A stretch of 64,000 nucleotides of DNA, taken from assembly GCA_022385755.1 (NCBI GenBank), contig MU278350.1, forward strand, positions 1,444,486 to 1,508,485, in the 5' to 3' direction. Below are positions 21,887 through 33,196 of the stretch, one piece after another. The position numbers were made by a program, and so were the translations under genes. Positions within the stretch are counted from its first letter, which is position 1, and every line of letters begins with the position of its first letter. Source of the stretch: Trametopsis cervina. Lineage: Eukaryota > Basidiomycota > Agaricomycetes > Polyporales > Irpicaceae. The notes beneath the pieces are model-generated. The model was not told the DNA's origin and did no database searches. It saw only the letters and a list, made by a program, of their open reading frames with translations.

Positions 21887-23033
21887 TTATGCCGCTTGGA
21901 ATACCCCATCGGGGCCGGAGAGTGTCATCTTTGGAAGAAGGGCCGCGAGTTGGTGTGATCGAGGGTTCGCGTAGTATATCTTGAACATTCGAGCGGCATT
22001 ACTATCTTGTCCGGATGTTATACATGAGACTTCCCACGCGCGGCGTATCCACTTTTTCGCATTCTGGAAGTCAGAAACCTGTATGTAGACTATGTCAGCA
22101 CCCGTGTGTCAGAAACTAACGGTGTACTCACGGAGACACAGAACTGGTAGGCGTCATAACAGAATGATGCTTCGTGATGCACAAGAGATTCTTCTTTCAG
22201 CATGCACAACGCCAATTGTATCTGTGAGAGAGGCACACCGTTCTATGTCAGCGGAACTTAAGAAATGATGGACAACCTACCTTTCTAATGCCCAATGTCG
22301 GCTCTTTCCAGCATTGTCCGATTTCGTCGAACAGTCGGGCAATAGAGGACCGCCTCCTGTCGCTATCCAAAGCGGCCTCTCCCTCCAAGCAGCAGGCTTC
22401 GCATATACAGTCAAAGCCAAACTCTGTCGATAGCTCCCTCGTCCTCTGTTCCCTCGTTGCAAGGACGTCGCAGTAATTGAAACATAATTCCTCCCCCTCC
22501 ACTACGTCGCGCAGAGTGCGGAAGACCATAACGCCGTGCAGGTCGTCCCAGATCTTGTTAACGTTAGGTGTGCATGAAGAGTTAAATCGTGATGCTTGCA
22601 AGAAGATGCCTGCGGATTCGGCCGCCTGCGGGTCTGCCTTAAGGAGACCGCGACCGAGGAGCAAAAAGTTCGTCTCAAAGATGGCGAGAGCAGGAAGGAG
22701 CTTCTTTCTGTACGAGTTTGCAAGTGTGAAGTATTCGCACTGTTGTTCCCGAGTGCATTTCGCCAAGGCGCCGAGGACCATCGAGTTCGTTGGCGAGGGA
22801 GGGAGTGTGAACAGAGGGGTCTCTGAGAACAAGAACTCCCCCCGCCTAATGGGTCGGGCGGCGACGAGACCTTTGCCTTTGTTCGGTACATCCTGAATAT
22901 GGAACGTCTCCTCTTGTTCTTCTATGTTGACCTCGAACTTCACTACGTGTGGAACATAGTCCAGAGTATTTGTGAACGCACCAGGACGCATGGTGGGCTG
23001 TTGCAGAGACGCAGCCATGCTTGAGGCAGCCAT
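21887..23033 (-). CDS. SET-domain protein, copy 2
   Basis: Paralogue of the previous gene, same orientation. The start MAASSMAASLQQPTMRPGAF was preferred over an in-frame ATG 81 bases upstream because it gives a compact leader; the longer form is possible. SET motifs: VPNKGKGLVAARPIRRGEF; FLQASRFNSSCTPNVNKIWD; GEELCFNYCD; post-SET-like CICEAC. C-terminal exons read IQLALCMLKEESLVHHEASF, then VSDFQNAKKWIRRAWEV, and end KMTLSGPDGVFQAA, parallel to copy 1. Conserved FNSSCxPN and GEELC motifs indicate a folded SET core in both copies. Function unknown. Confidence 0.85.
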
Positions 23034-23796
23034 TATGAGAGAGAGCGATGCATGGGGCGTGAGCGAAGATGGTATATGGAAAAGAACATCGCGAACTTCA
23101 TTTCGTAAATGCACTTATCCCACGTTGCAGACAGCTGCAGCACAATGAAAAGCCGGGACTGGATAAGGCACAGACAGATTGGCTCCGGGTTGATCAGAAC
23201 GCCCAGATAGTGGGAAGGACAAGTCACGGAACGGCATTGGGCTGGGCTCTTCGGGCAGGACGTTTACAGCATGGTCCGCACGGCGAAACGCAAGCGTGGC
23301 AGCAGGCAGTTGACGAGCTGTCGGTTTGGCAGATGTGGAACGGGTCATACATGACGGAAGCCGACAAGAACCCAGGTTTGAGCGGCACTGGCAGCGACAA
23401 CGACTGAAGGGGTTTCGCTCGAGGCTGGTTTCATCTGCGTGCTGCCGCCTTCCATAGACCTGAGCGACCGTCAGGCTTAGGTTCCCTGCCGGTCTGAGGT
23501 TTCAGGAGGTTAGGGGGCGAGGATTTGGAGGTTGATACGCTCGATAGGACAAAACTGACATTTAGGAACATTCCTGCCAGGATCTGACAAGAGAATGGCA
23601 TGGCTTCAAGTCGAAGAACGATTGCGACGCTTGGTAGAGGAATGAGTGCGTAGCGTTTCTTTTTGCCCTGGTCCAAAACATTGCTCGCTCAGATTTCCCA
23701 CGGCTCAGCACTTGACGCTTGCGCTGCTGTTGCCGGCCTCAATCTTCCTCTCACCTTCATCGCGTATCGACTACTCTCTGGATACAGCCTTAAAAT
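23034..23796. other. Intergenic, divergent promoter of SET copy 2 and SRRM1
   Basis: Open frames on both strands (for example plus 23069-23407, with an ATG) lack recognisable motifs and strong third-base bias. I leave them unannotated; a small unknown gene cannot be excluded. Confidence 0.4.
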
Positions 23797-25314
23797 ATGG
23801 CTGATGCAGGCGCGTTTTGTATCCGTGGCTGGATAGACGCAAGTTTCTTATGAGTAAACTGCAGGTTTCTTCAAGGGCACATCTGCCGACCAAGATCGTC
23901 GTTTCTCTGACAAGGAGCTCAAGCTTCTCAAATCCATGAAGTTTCCGCCTGAGTTTGACAAGAAAGTGAATGTCATATGCGCATACACACGCGCATTTTA
24001 CTGACTATCTTCTCACAGGTTGACATGAGGAAGGTAAACATGAGTGTCATCCGAGCTTGGGTCGTCACCAAAATCAGTGAGCTCATCGGCATTGAAGATG
24101 AAGTACTAGTAGAGTATGCCATGGGAATGCTTGAAAACGACTCAGACCCAGTGCGCACCTCTTTTATAGTTTGGCTGCCGTATGTCTGACGAGATACTCA
24201 TAGACTCCTGACCCTAGAAAGATGCTAATCAACCTCACCGGGTTTCTTACAAAAGACACGCCACAGTTCATGACCGCACTGTGGAAACTTCTCATCGAAG
24301 CGCAAGAAAGCGCTGCAGGTGTGCCAATATCCATGGTAGAGGCTAAGAAGCAGGAAATGCGTCAAGCGAGAGCTGGCGATACCCGGGCCATTGAGGAGCG
24401 AGACAGACGTGTTCGCCTTGACGAAATTCGCGCCAGCGAGCGTGAAGGACGTGGCGGTGGACGTGGTGGCAGAGGACGAGGGCGTGGCAGAGGTAGAGGT
24501 GGCCCGCCTGAGTCTAACCGGCCCAGAGACGGCGGATGGGGCAACCGTGGTGGAGGTGTGAGTGACCACCCTCTTTCTTAGGGAGAAGAGGTTTCATTCA
24601 AATAACTTATTACAGCGCCCTCAACGTGCTCGTTCTATCTCACGCTCACCAAGACGTTCTCGTTCGCGCTCACCCCGTAGTGTACGGAGTTCAGTTTCAC
24701 GATCGCCACCACCTCGTCGTCAGCGCTCACGTACGCCTCCTGCTCGACCTCGTTCAATATCGCGCACCCCACCAAAACGTCGCGAACGCGGCAACGACTC
24801 TCGCTCACCCCCACGACGCAGAGTACGCTCTCCGTCTTATTCGCCGCGCCGTAGAGGCAGTCGGAGCCCTCCTCCTCCTCCTCCTAGAAGACGCCGGCAA
24901 TCCCGCAGTATATCGCGCTCGCGTTCACCGGCGTACCGCGGGTACGGTAGGAGAAGAAGTCCCAGCCGTAGCAGATCGCCTCCTAGACGACGAAGGCGCG
25001 TAAGCTATAGCCGTAGCCGAACTCCGCCTCGAAGGCGAGAACCTGAAAGGCGTCGTGGCGGCAGAAGTACGAGTCGGAGCAGTGTCCGGAGCCGGACGCT
25101 GAGCGATGCACCTGCGCGCGGCTCACATCCCTCGGGCTCAGGGCCGCGACGTGACAGGGATGGGGACGTCAAGATGGACGGCGATAACGACCCACGAGAT
25201 AAGGGGAAAGGGCCTGAACTGAAGATCCGAGGCCAGGCTGAAGTCGGCAAACAGAGGGGGAGGGACGATGATGAACAGGATGAGGTACCGCGGAGTCGCT
25301 TGCTGCGCATATGA
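23797..25314 (+). CDS. SRRM1: PWI-domain RS-rich splicing factor (SRRM1/SRm160-like)
   Basis: Nuclear pre-mRNA splicing coactivator. The N terminus (MADAGFFKGTSADQDRRFS) matches the SRRM1 start. The PWI domain follows (roughly residues 25-110: VDMRKVNMSVIRAWVVTKI, MLINLTGFLTKDTPQFM, LWKLLIEAQESAAGVP). Next are a charged helix, an RGG-like GGRGGRGRGRGRG tract, and a long RS domain with dozens of SR/RS/SP repeats from about 24616. It ends in an acidic-basic tail (DGDVKMDGDNDPRDKGKGPE). Exon 1 is tiny: the SRRM1-like N terminus needs a GC donor at 23810 (intron 23810-23864). A GT donor at 23819 would instead insert three residues (GAFCFFK). Confidence 0.9.
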
Positions 25315-26227
25315 TCAGTGCGCTGATATTTTTCGGTGTAGCGTATGCGAAGTCCTTTGGAGCGACGGGAAAGTGAACTCAAAGAGCAAGCTTTGCGGAA
25401 TAAAGTCGTTAGGACAAGAAAAGCTAGTGCTAATCCTGTCTCTTCCGGCAGTTCTTGAACGGAGCCAGTGCGAGAGCCGTCTGCTCTGCCGGGCAAGTGT
25501 ATCTTGTTGCGAGCCTCTCTACACGTCCTGGCGTTTTACTCAGTACCTCTTTCCCTCCTGCAGCTTTCCATCTATTTCATCCGAACCAGCGGTCCTATGA
25601 ATGTCGTACGCCGCGATTCGTCTGTGCTTCATGCATACATTGAGTTGTGGATTGTTCTAATAATAAACCTAGCTCAAATCTAATAGAGTGTCTGTTCAGA
25701 CTGATGACATGACTCAATCATATTCAACGGAACGTGCAGAACGACCGAAACCGGTAAAACGACCCTGCCAAAAGCCACATTGTGAGCTGGTCACTGACGT
25801 TGGAGCGTCAGCCTTAAATTACAACGGTTGTAAGTCGGTTAATATACGGCATGCGTTATTCCGACAATCTCTATGTGTGGCCCCAGTGCACCCTAGAGAA
25901 AACAAACAAAGGTACCGCATGTCTCACGATCAATGTTAGGGAATAGGATCGGTTCTGATCTGCCGTACCCCATGAACGACTCGGACTATTCAGTTTCCCC
26001 ACACATTTTCCCGTACACAAGGACCAACAGTGGAAGAAGCACGGATAATATTCATCTGCGTCACTGGGCTTTCCCTTCGGCAGGCCAGCCACGGGTTAGG
26101 ACTCTGCGGGCCAGCAGTGCCTTGCTCCGTGACCGGCCTCCCGACTAGTATAAAACCGCTAGCTAAACTGCCTCGTCGTTCACCCACCAGGTCTTAGGTC
26201 TGCACACCCCTCGGCCGTTACACCACG
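25315..26227. other. Intergenic before AA9-CBM1
   Basis: No gene supported; short open frames only. The promoter of the AA9 gene is at the right end. Confidence 0.55.
26149..26155 (+). promoter_or_regulatory. TATA box of AA9-CBM1
   Basis: TATAAAA about 75 bases before the ATG at 26228. Confidence 0.6.
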
Positions 26228-27963
26228 ATGATTTTCTCGCTAGCATTCGCCGCGTCTTTGATCGCGTCTGTCTCTGCCCATGCCACATTCCAGGCAATGT
26301 GGGTGAACGGCGTCGACCAGGGTATGTCTTTATAACTGCGTTTTTGGGAAATGTCAACTCAGCCGTACTCGCTCGATAGGAAGCTACTGTGTTCGTCTTC
26401 CCCAGTCTAACTCTCCCGTGACGAGTGTCACCACCAACGTAGGTTGCCTCTGTGTTAGTCAATAAAAGTACATGGACTCATGAGATTAAATGCAGGACAT
26501 TGCTTGCAATGCCAACGCCCACGCCGCATCTGGGCTTTGCTCTGTCAACCGTACGTCCATCATAATATGATTGTGGGACCCTTTACTCATACTTGAAAAA
26601 TAGCCGGCGACTCCGTCACCGTTGAGATGCACCAGCAGCCTGGTGACCGCTCGTGCGCCAACCAGGCTATCGGTGTAAGTTAAGCTTGCAGCCGGAGCTC
26701 GGTAGTCATGCTCATGCGTCATACAGGGAGATCACTTCGGTCCCATCAATATCTACCTCGCCAAGGTTCCTGATGCTACCAGCGCTGTCGGCTACCAGCA
26801 AAGCTGGTTCAAGATCAACGAGATGGGTCTTCCGTCCAGCAACCCCGACTACTGGGCCACTGGTGCGTCTTTCTCATGCAGTGCACGTGAGGGACAGTTT
26901 CTGATACGTCCTATGCAGAGGTCTTGAACGACAACTGCGGTCACTACACCTTCACCATCCCTTCGGGAATTGCTCCTGGTAACTACCTCCTCCGTGCTGA
27001 AGTCATTGGTACGTGCAGCAGTCACTTTTCAAAAATCATTAGCAAAGGCTGAACTGTACACCTTTAGCTCTCCACGTCGCCAGCAGCCCCGGTGGTGCAC
27101 AGTACGCATTATCCGTTACCGCTGCAAGATCTTTTCTTCTGACAAAACCTGTCTCCCTGCAGATTCTACATGTCCTGCTTCCAGCTCAGCGTCGGCGGAT
27201 CTGGCTCTGTTTCCCCGGCTGGCGTCAAGTTCCCGGGTGCTTACAGCGCGTCCGACCCCGTACGTCTGCACACAGGCGTGAAATAATCAATCGACTGACT
27301 TTCTTTTGCTTTTAGGGCATCCTGATCAACATCTACACCCAGCTCAACTCCTACCCCAGTGAGTACTTCACCATTTATCATGCATAAAGCATTATCTGAC
27401 AACGCTTTTACAGTCCCCGGACCTTCTCCCTACAACGCTCCCTCCCCCGCCGTTGCCACCACCGCATGGCCAACAACCGCGACCTGGAACACCAAGAGCC
27501 AGCCTGCTACCGTTCCGACGACCCCGCCGCCAGGTGCCGGTGCGCCCCCGCCGGTAAGCTCAGATAGATCTTGTGCAATTTCTACAGCATAACTGACTAG
27601 CTCCCCACAGACCAGTGCTCCTGCCGTATGTTTCAGTATCTTTCGGCGAAACAGAAACATGTGTACTAATCCCGTTCTTCTTATAGAGCCCGACGTCTGT
27701 CCCAACCTCCGTGCACACATCTTCCCCCACCTCTGTGCACTCATCCGCTCCCACCTCCGCCCCCACCTCCGCTCCCCCATCGACGCCTTCCGCGGGCACC
27801 GTTGCTCAGTACGGTCAGTGCGGTGGCCAAGGCTGGACTGGCGCTACTGCTTGTGTCTCACCTTACACTTGCAAGGTTCTCAACCGTAAGTCTCCTACTT
27901 CTACTTCTGAATGTTTCCCACAACTCACTCCGCTTCGTAGCATACTACTCGCAATGCACGTGA
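26228..27963 (+). CDS. AA9 lytic polysaccharide monooxygenase with CBM1
   Basis: Secreted copper enzyme that oxidatively cleaves cellulose or related glucans. The signal peptide ends at SVSA, so the mature N terminus is His ([11 protein letters not shown]), the first copper ligand. The second His is in [14 protein letters not shown], and the axial aromatic lies in [12 protein letters not shown]. The catalytic domain is followed by a Pro/Thr/Ser linker (about 27540-27800). A complete C-terminal CBM1 follows ([17 protein letters not shown]... ending NPYYSQCT), with four cysteines and the flat-face aromatics. The last intron (donor CC|GTAAGT, acceptor CGTAG) separates the final residues. Many short introns of 50-60 bases. 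The CBM1 implies binding to crystalline cellulose. Confidence 0.94.
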
Positions 27964-28380
27964 TCCTTGGATTGTTTCTCTGCTGGCCATGGAGGGTCAG
28001 ATCTTGTCAAAAATGCCAATGGCGCGTAAGCATTGTACATATGTATCAAGATGTCTGTTGCAGTTTCTGTAGCGACAGTTATATCCCGAGTACTCGCTCC
28101 CATACGCCTGATCTGCAAGGCGCACCGTCCACCGTCTAGCAGCATGTGAACGAATGCCTGAATCACGAAGATGCTCACGATTGTACATGCTGACTAACCA
28201 AGTCACGGGTCGTGAACGATTATACGAAATCAGCATAAGTGGCCCCAGAAGCGCGACTGCTTCATAAGTTTGTGTCTTGTTCATGTGGAATTATACTCTC
28301 ATTTCATATTACTGTGGGTAGGAAATACATAATGTAAATATTTAGGCAGCTGGGATACAATAAGGATTGTGGAAGTGTCA
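27964..28380. other. Intergenic, convergent 3' regions
   Basis: 3' UTRs of the AA9-CBM1 and SNT1-like genes; nothing else recognised. Confidence 0.5.
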
Positions 28381-31300
28381 CTATTGCTGTTGAGCGAGCC
28401 TAGTCCGATGTTCAAGATATGCGACAAGGTCGTCCGTAGTCTGGAGCGGAGCATGCGGCCATGTCTGCGGAGGAGGTACAAATGCTGGCAATGCATCGAA
28501 GGCCATGCTCGCGCTCGATGTACCTACATCCACTGGCCTTCGATCATCTGTTACACCTTCGCCCAATTTCGGCTCCGTGAGGTGTGTAACCTCATTATCA
28601 TAACGTGAGAGGTTACTATACGTACGCGGAGCGAATGCTAACGGGTTTGTGAAGGGCGATGGGTTGGCGATGTGCTCTGCTGAGCTGATTATGGCAAGGC
28701 GAGATCGACCGGTGTTTGAAGTGTATGACGGTGGGTGAGGTACGGAGGGATAAGGCGCTTCGAGAGCGTCGCGAGGTAAAATGGGGACGTATGATCGTGG
28801 GGCACCGTAGGGCGTGTGGATGGGTTCAAGAGGTGACTGTCGATTAGAAAAAGGAGTTGCAGATATCGGGACGATGGGAGTAGAGCTACCCGATGTTTCT
28901 CTCGATGAAGGCCTATTGCTACAAGAGGAATTAACATTCTCGGTGCCACTGTCAAAAGGGTCGATACGTACCGATAGGCTCCATAAGTCGGGTTATGCTC
29001 AGTAAACGAAGGGACTGCCTGCGAAGAGAAGTCGAACGGGCTCGTTCCCCAGGTGGGCGGCCCGTTAGATGCAGATGGTATTGTAACACCACTCGACAGG
29101 CTTGGCACAATCCTGGCCGGTAGGGAGCTTCCGTTCATAGACCTGTAAAACCGGGCTACTTGAGCCGCAGTCTGTTCGGAATGAGGTAAGTCGAAATATG
29201 CCAGTTGAAGGACGCTCACCTTGTTTGGCATGGAGGCAGCAATCCGATCATAATCCTCGCCGAATTGTGACAGCAGATGGGAAAGTAGAGCTATACGTTT
29301 TCGTTGTAGTGACTCACATTGCGTATAGGGAAAGAAACTTACCCTTATCTGAGTCCGACCAGACAGCGCTAGCGACTGCGTTTTCAGTGCTCGATACACC
29401 TCTTCCGTCGTCGAATCCAGCGCCTGCAAAGGGAGGGATGTCCTCCGTTATTGACGGGGTGGAAAGGGGAGTGGGGGAAAGCTGCTTCGGTTTGCGAGCC
29501 CGTCTGGCGCGCTTCGCAGGTTTGGGTTCGGCATCCTATGAATAAAACAGTGAGTACAACTCATACGGCAGACGCGATATCACCAACCTGGTCTTCGTTG
29601 TTATTCTCCTCTTCATTAGGAAACGCGACCCGTGCGGACGCACGTTTGCGGCGCTTTCGATCGGGTTCGGGTTCAGGCGTGGGTGTAGCAGTCGGCGTAT
29701 GCTCGGACTGAAGTGCAGAACGACGTGCAGAAGGTCTCCTGGGTTCCGGTAGAGGCAATAGCACTGTCCTTCGTCGGCGGGGAGGCACAGTGGCTTCGTC
29801 GTCTTTTTGCCTGATGTCGGCGAGCAAGGCATTACTCTTCTGTTTCCTACTGCCTCGTTTTCTCTTGATAGCCCGGCGAGCCACCACTTTCCGAAAATCG
29901 ATGTGCTTGTTCTTGTGCAGATAGTAGAACGTCACACATTGCGCTGGAGTCTTGTATGGGAGGAAGTCAGAGATGACACCAAACTGCTTGGGGAACTCTG
30001 CAAACTTCTCCACAAATATGGAGACTTCCTCTTCAGTCCAATCATCGATGCCAGTCTTGGGGGCGTAGTACTGGGCAGGGTTCAGGACCTCGTTGTTCGT
30101 GTCGTCAAATGTGTAGTCCACGCTATTAGCTTCTACAGATATCATATCAGGGATGACAGCTGCATTGCGGGCGCCGAGATGAGTAGCATCCGTAAGTTCT
30201 TCGTTGCCAAGGCTGGCGATGATCTGCTCCATTTCCAAGTCGGACCTAACGGCGTCACCCATAGTTGCCAGTGACCGCCGAGTAGTTCGACCTGCAGTTG
30301 CAGCTGCCTCTTGAAGAGCAAGGTTCTTCGCAACTTCATCAAGCTTTGCACAGTGAGCAACCCACTGCGTGTTCAACGCCGTATATTCAGCCCGTAGTTG
30401 CTCAATCTTGCGAGTTATGTCGACTTGTCTCTGTGCGAACCGGAGCTTTAACGAAGACTCTGTAGACTTGAACGCAGACGCTCGTGCATGAAGTCGTTCG
30501 CCACCGGTGATCTCACGCACAAGTGCAGTAGGCGTGGCGACGGAAGGCGTGATGGGTTCTGCTTTCGAAAGGTTGGTCATAAGAACGTTCTCAACGCTTT
30601 CAGCCCGCGACGTATCCTGCTGCTGCAGTCTGACCATGACAATCACCCGCAAAGCTTCATACATTGGCATGGGCTCGATATCGGGAACACTGGGTTTGTC
30701 AGGCGTAGATATTGCTGGCCGTTCGTCCGGTTCGGGTTCATGGCCATCTCGAGTGGGTAGAGCCGAAGGTATCGATGTACTATTTGATAGGCTTGTTTGC
30801 AAGGAAAGGGGGATATCTGGTTCCGGGGTTTCTTCTGCACGAACTGTCGGAGAGGGGAGACGATCCCCTTCCCCTTTGGGCGTCGCGTGCGCTGAAACCT
30901 GAACCGGAGAAGGAATTGCTGTATCGCTCGTTGCCACAGCAGCTCTTGTGTCCAACGCTGCTCTTACGTCAGCTCCTTGTACTGGCAAATTATCGATCTG
31001 CTCATGTCTGTTGGGATGGACAGTCTTCGATGGGGGGTCAGACCATTCTATAAATATTTGTCAGATACTATCATTGAGAATGGTAAGTTCCCGAACCGTA
31101 ATCCGCAATTTTCTCGAGATCCGATCCTCGTCTTTCTGGAGGAGGAGAGGGATGGGAAGCCGAAAGGCCCTCCACGGACATACGTTTGGGCGGCAATGCT
31201 ACTTCTTGACGAGTGTTAAGATGGTGTTGCTTCGAGGCTATCTCTGAAGAGGTGAGATGGCGTCCATCGACAGTATCGGGGCCACTGTGTGTAGTTGTTC

Positions 31301-32561
31301 GCCCAAGGACAGCGGCCTTCCGGGAGGATCCAGACGAGGACCGCGAGCGCGAACGAATACGGGACGGGGCAGGGTAGGAATTGACTGAAAAGCGTGACCG
31401 AGGTGTTCGTGACGCCAAAAGACCAGGGCTTTCTGAACGTGGATTCCATGTAGACGGTGTCGAGCCAACAGCTTCGCGCGCATATTCTTGAAGAGAACTG
31501 CGAGAACCATACGTGGTTGGGCCGACTTCATCACGCATAAAGCCAGGACTGGCAGAATGCTCACGTCTGAGCTGGAACTTGCCAGGATTAGTATTATTAT
31601 CGTAGTTGTACTCGTGCCTGGTGGGATGGACTACGCGCTGTTCCCATTGGGTCGGTCGAGGAGATTCACGTATAGGAACATCCCACGCACTCCCATAGCC
31701 ATCGCCTGGATGATATGGAGACGCAGGCAAAGGTGGAGAGTTGCTGTGTCGCAGTCGATAGCTATCCGTCCTAGGCCCGTAAGGATGTGCATCGCGAATA
31801 TCAGGCCCGTGAGAAGTATTGCGATACCTATCATTCGGTACGAGAACAGGGGAATAATGCTCGCGCATTGGCAGCACTCTCTCAGGCGTTCGCTCTCTTT
31901 CTCTGAACAGACCCTCTGGCACACGACCGTCATACGACCGTCTTCTGCCAAATTAGAGGACAAGCAGATACAGCATATTAGAGAAGTATGATAGAAGCGT
32001 CAAGCGCAGTCCAGGCTCACCTCTCATGATGTTCTGGGACAAAACTGTGGTTCTGTTTCCAGCTGTCCGATGGCTCCAGCATGGAATGCACTGTTATTTC
32101 TCGTCTCGGCGGAAGCACCGGAGGAGGAAGAGTTGCAGGTGACTGCCTGTCCCAAGGTACAGGCTCAATCAAACTTGTTGAGGGTCTCCGATCCGGCCAT
32201 GTGGGTGTTCGCCATGATGAAGACGATTGGCGGCCACTCCATTGGGCTTCTTCGAACGGCCTGTGATAGGGATGGCGTTCAGCCGGAGGTGGCCCTACTG
32301 AGTAAGGGCGGTCGTATGACTCTGCTACTCGAGGAGAGAGTTGGTGGTATGGCTGCGATGCACGTACAGGTGAAGGGTATCGGTCGTAGTAACCTTGTAA
32401 GGGGGGAGAAGGGGTGCGCCTACGATCGAAGACCGGTTGTGTGGAGTAAGGATACTGCAGATAACGTCTTTTACTGATACCAAAAGGAATTTAAGCATAG
32501 GGCTTACCTCGTAACCTATTGGTCCACCACCAAAATGCCTGACATCGTTCTGACCGGGCAT
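28381..32561 (-). CDS. SNT1: Double-SANT corepressor subunit (SNT1/NCoR-like)
   Basis: Probable scaffold of a Set3C/NCoR-type histone deacetylase complex; nuclear. The start MPGQNDVRHFGGGPIGYE is spliced to YPYSTQPVFDRRRTPSPPY, then comes a long disordered Ser/Pro/Arg/Tyr-rich N-terminal third. A central Pro/Glu-rich region and a helix (VDITRKIEQLRAEYTALNTQ) precede SANT1 (WTEEEVSIFVEKFAEFPKQF, CVTFYYLHKN; about 29930-30060). Basic nuclear-localisation stretches follow. A second, more divergent SANT spans an intron (VWSDSDK, LLSHLLSQFGEDYDRIAASM, QVARFYRSMNG; about 29130-29370). The C terminus ends LVAYLEHRTRLAQQQ. The donor joining the N-terminal third to the rest (GATTACG|GTTCGG near 31097) is weak, so that junction is less sure. 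Confidence 0.82.
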
Positions 32562-33196
32562 AAATCTTGTCCCTTCCTTAGGATTTGGCAGGACAAGTAA
32601 GTGAAGCCCGTAAGGTTGTAGTGTATGATAAGTGGTGCGTTCTTCAACACATCAATATGGCCGTCGACTTGCGGCACGATGATAAAATAGCGGGTATAGT
32701 CGAGATGTTTATGGTTCAGCGCGAGTGGTTGAGCGTGTCAAGGACATTTGCATAGCTGTAAGCGCCGGTGTGGCTGAATGTGGCGTGAAGCCCCGAAAGT
32801 TCAATACCCGACGCTCCGACCAAATCTACGGACCCGGCACGTAACAGCATCTTGGAATCTTGAACTTCGGTAACAACTTGGACCCACTTTGCCAACCCTT
32901 ACAACATCGCGACTCGGGTTCATATTGAAGCTAGCGGCTACAATGATATCGATACAATCGTATAGCGTGTACTTCAAACCTTGCCCACTCTTCGTTGTCT
33001 CCATCTTGCGCCTATGTCCTTGGGTGCCCGCGTACAGCTAAAAATACAGCCATACACCAAGCATATTACAGATCGTACATCACCAACCTCCTTCATCCTA
33101 CACCGCGGGGACCCAAGTCGATGCCCATTAATAAGAGCAATTTTAGCCTGTTAATACGAGGCCTGTCGATGATAGCGATGCCTATAGCGGAGACTT
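32562..33196. other. Intergenic, SNT1 promoter to RLI1 3' end
   Basis: No gene supported on either strand. Confidence 0.5.

Noticed and set aside
23069..23407. 112-codon plus-strand open frame with ATG between SET copy 2 and SRRM1
   Set aside because: No recognisable motif, mixed third-base use, and it overlaps the expected divergent promoters; no support beyond the open frame.
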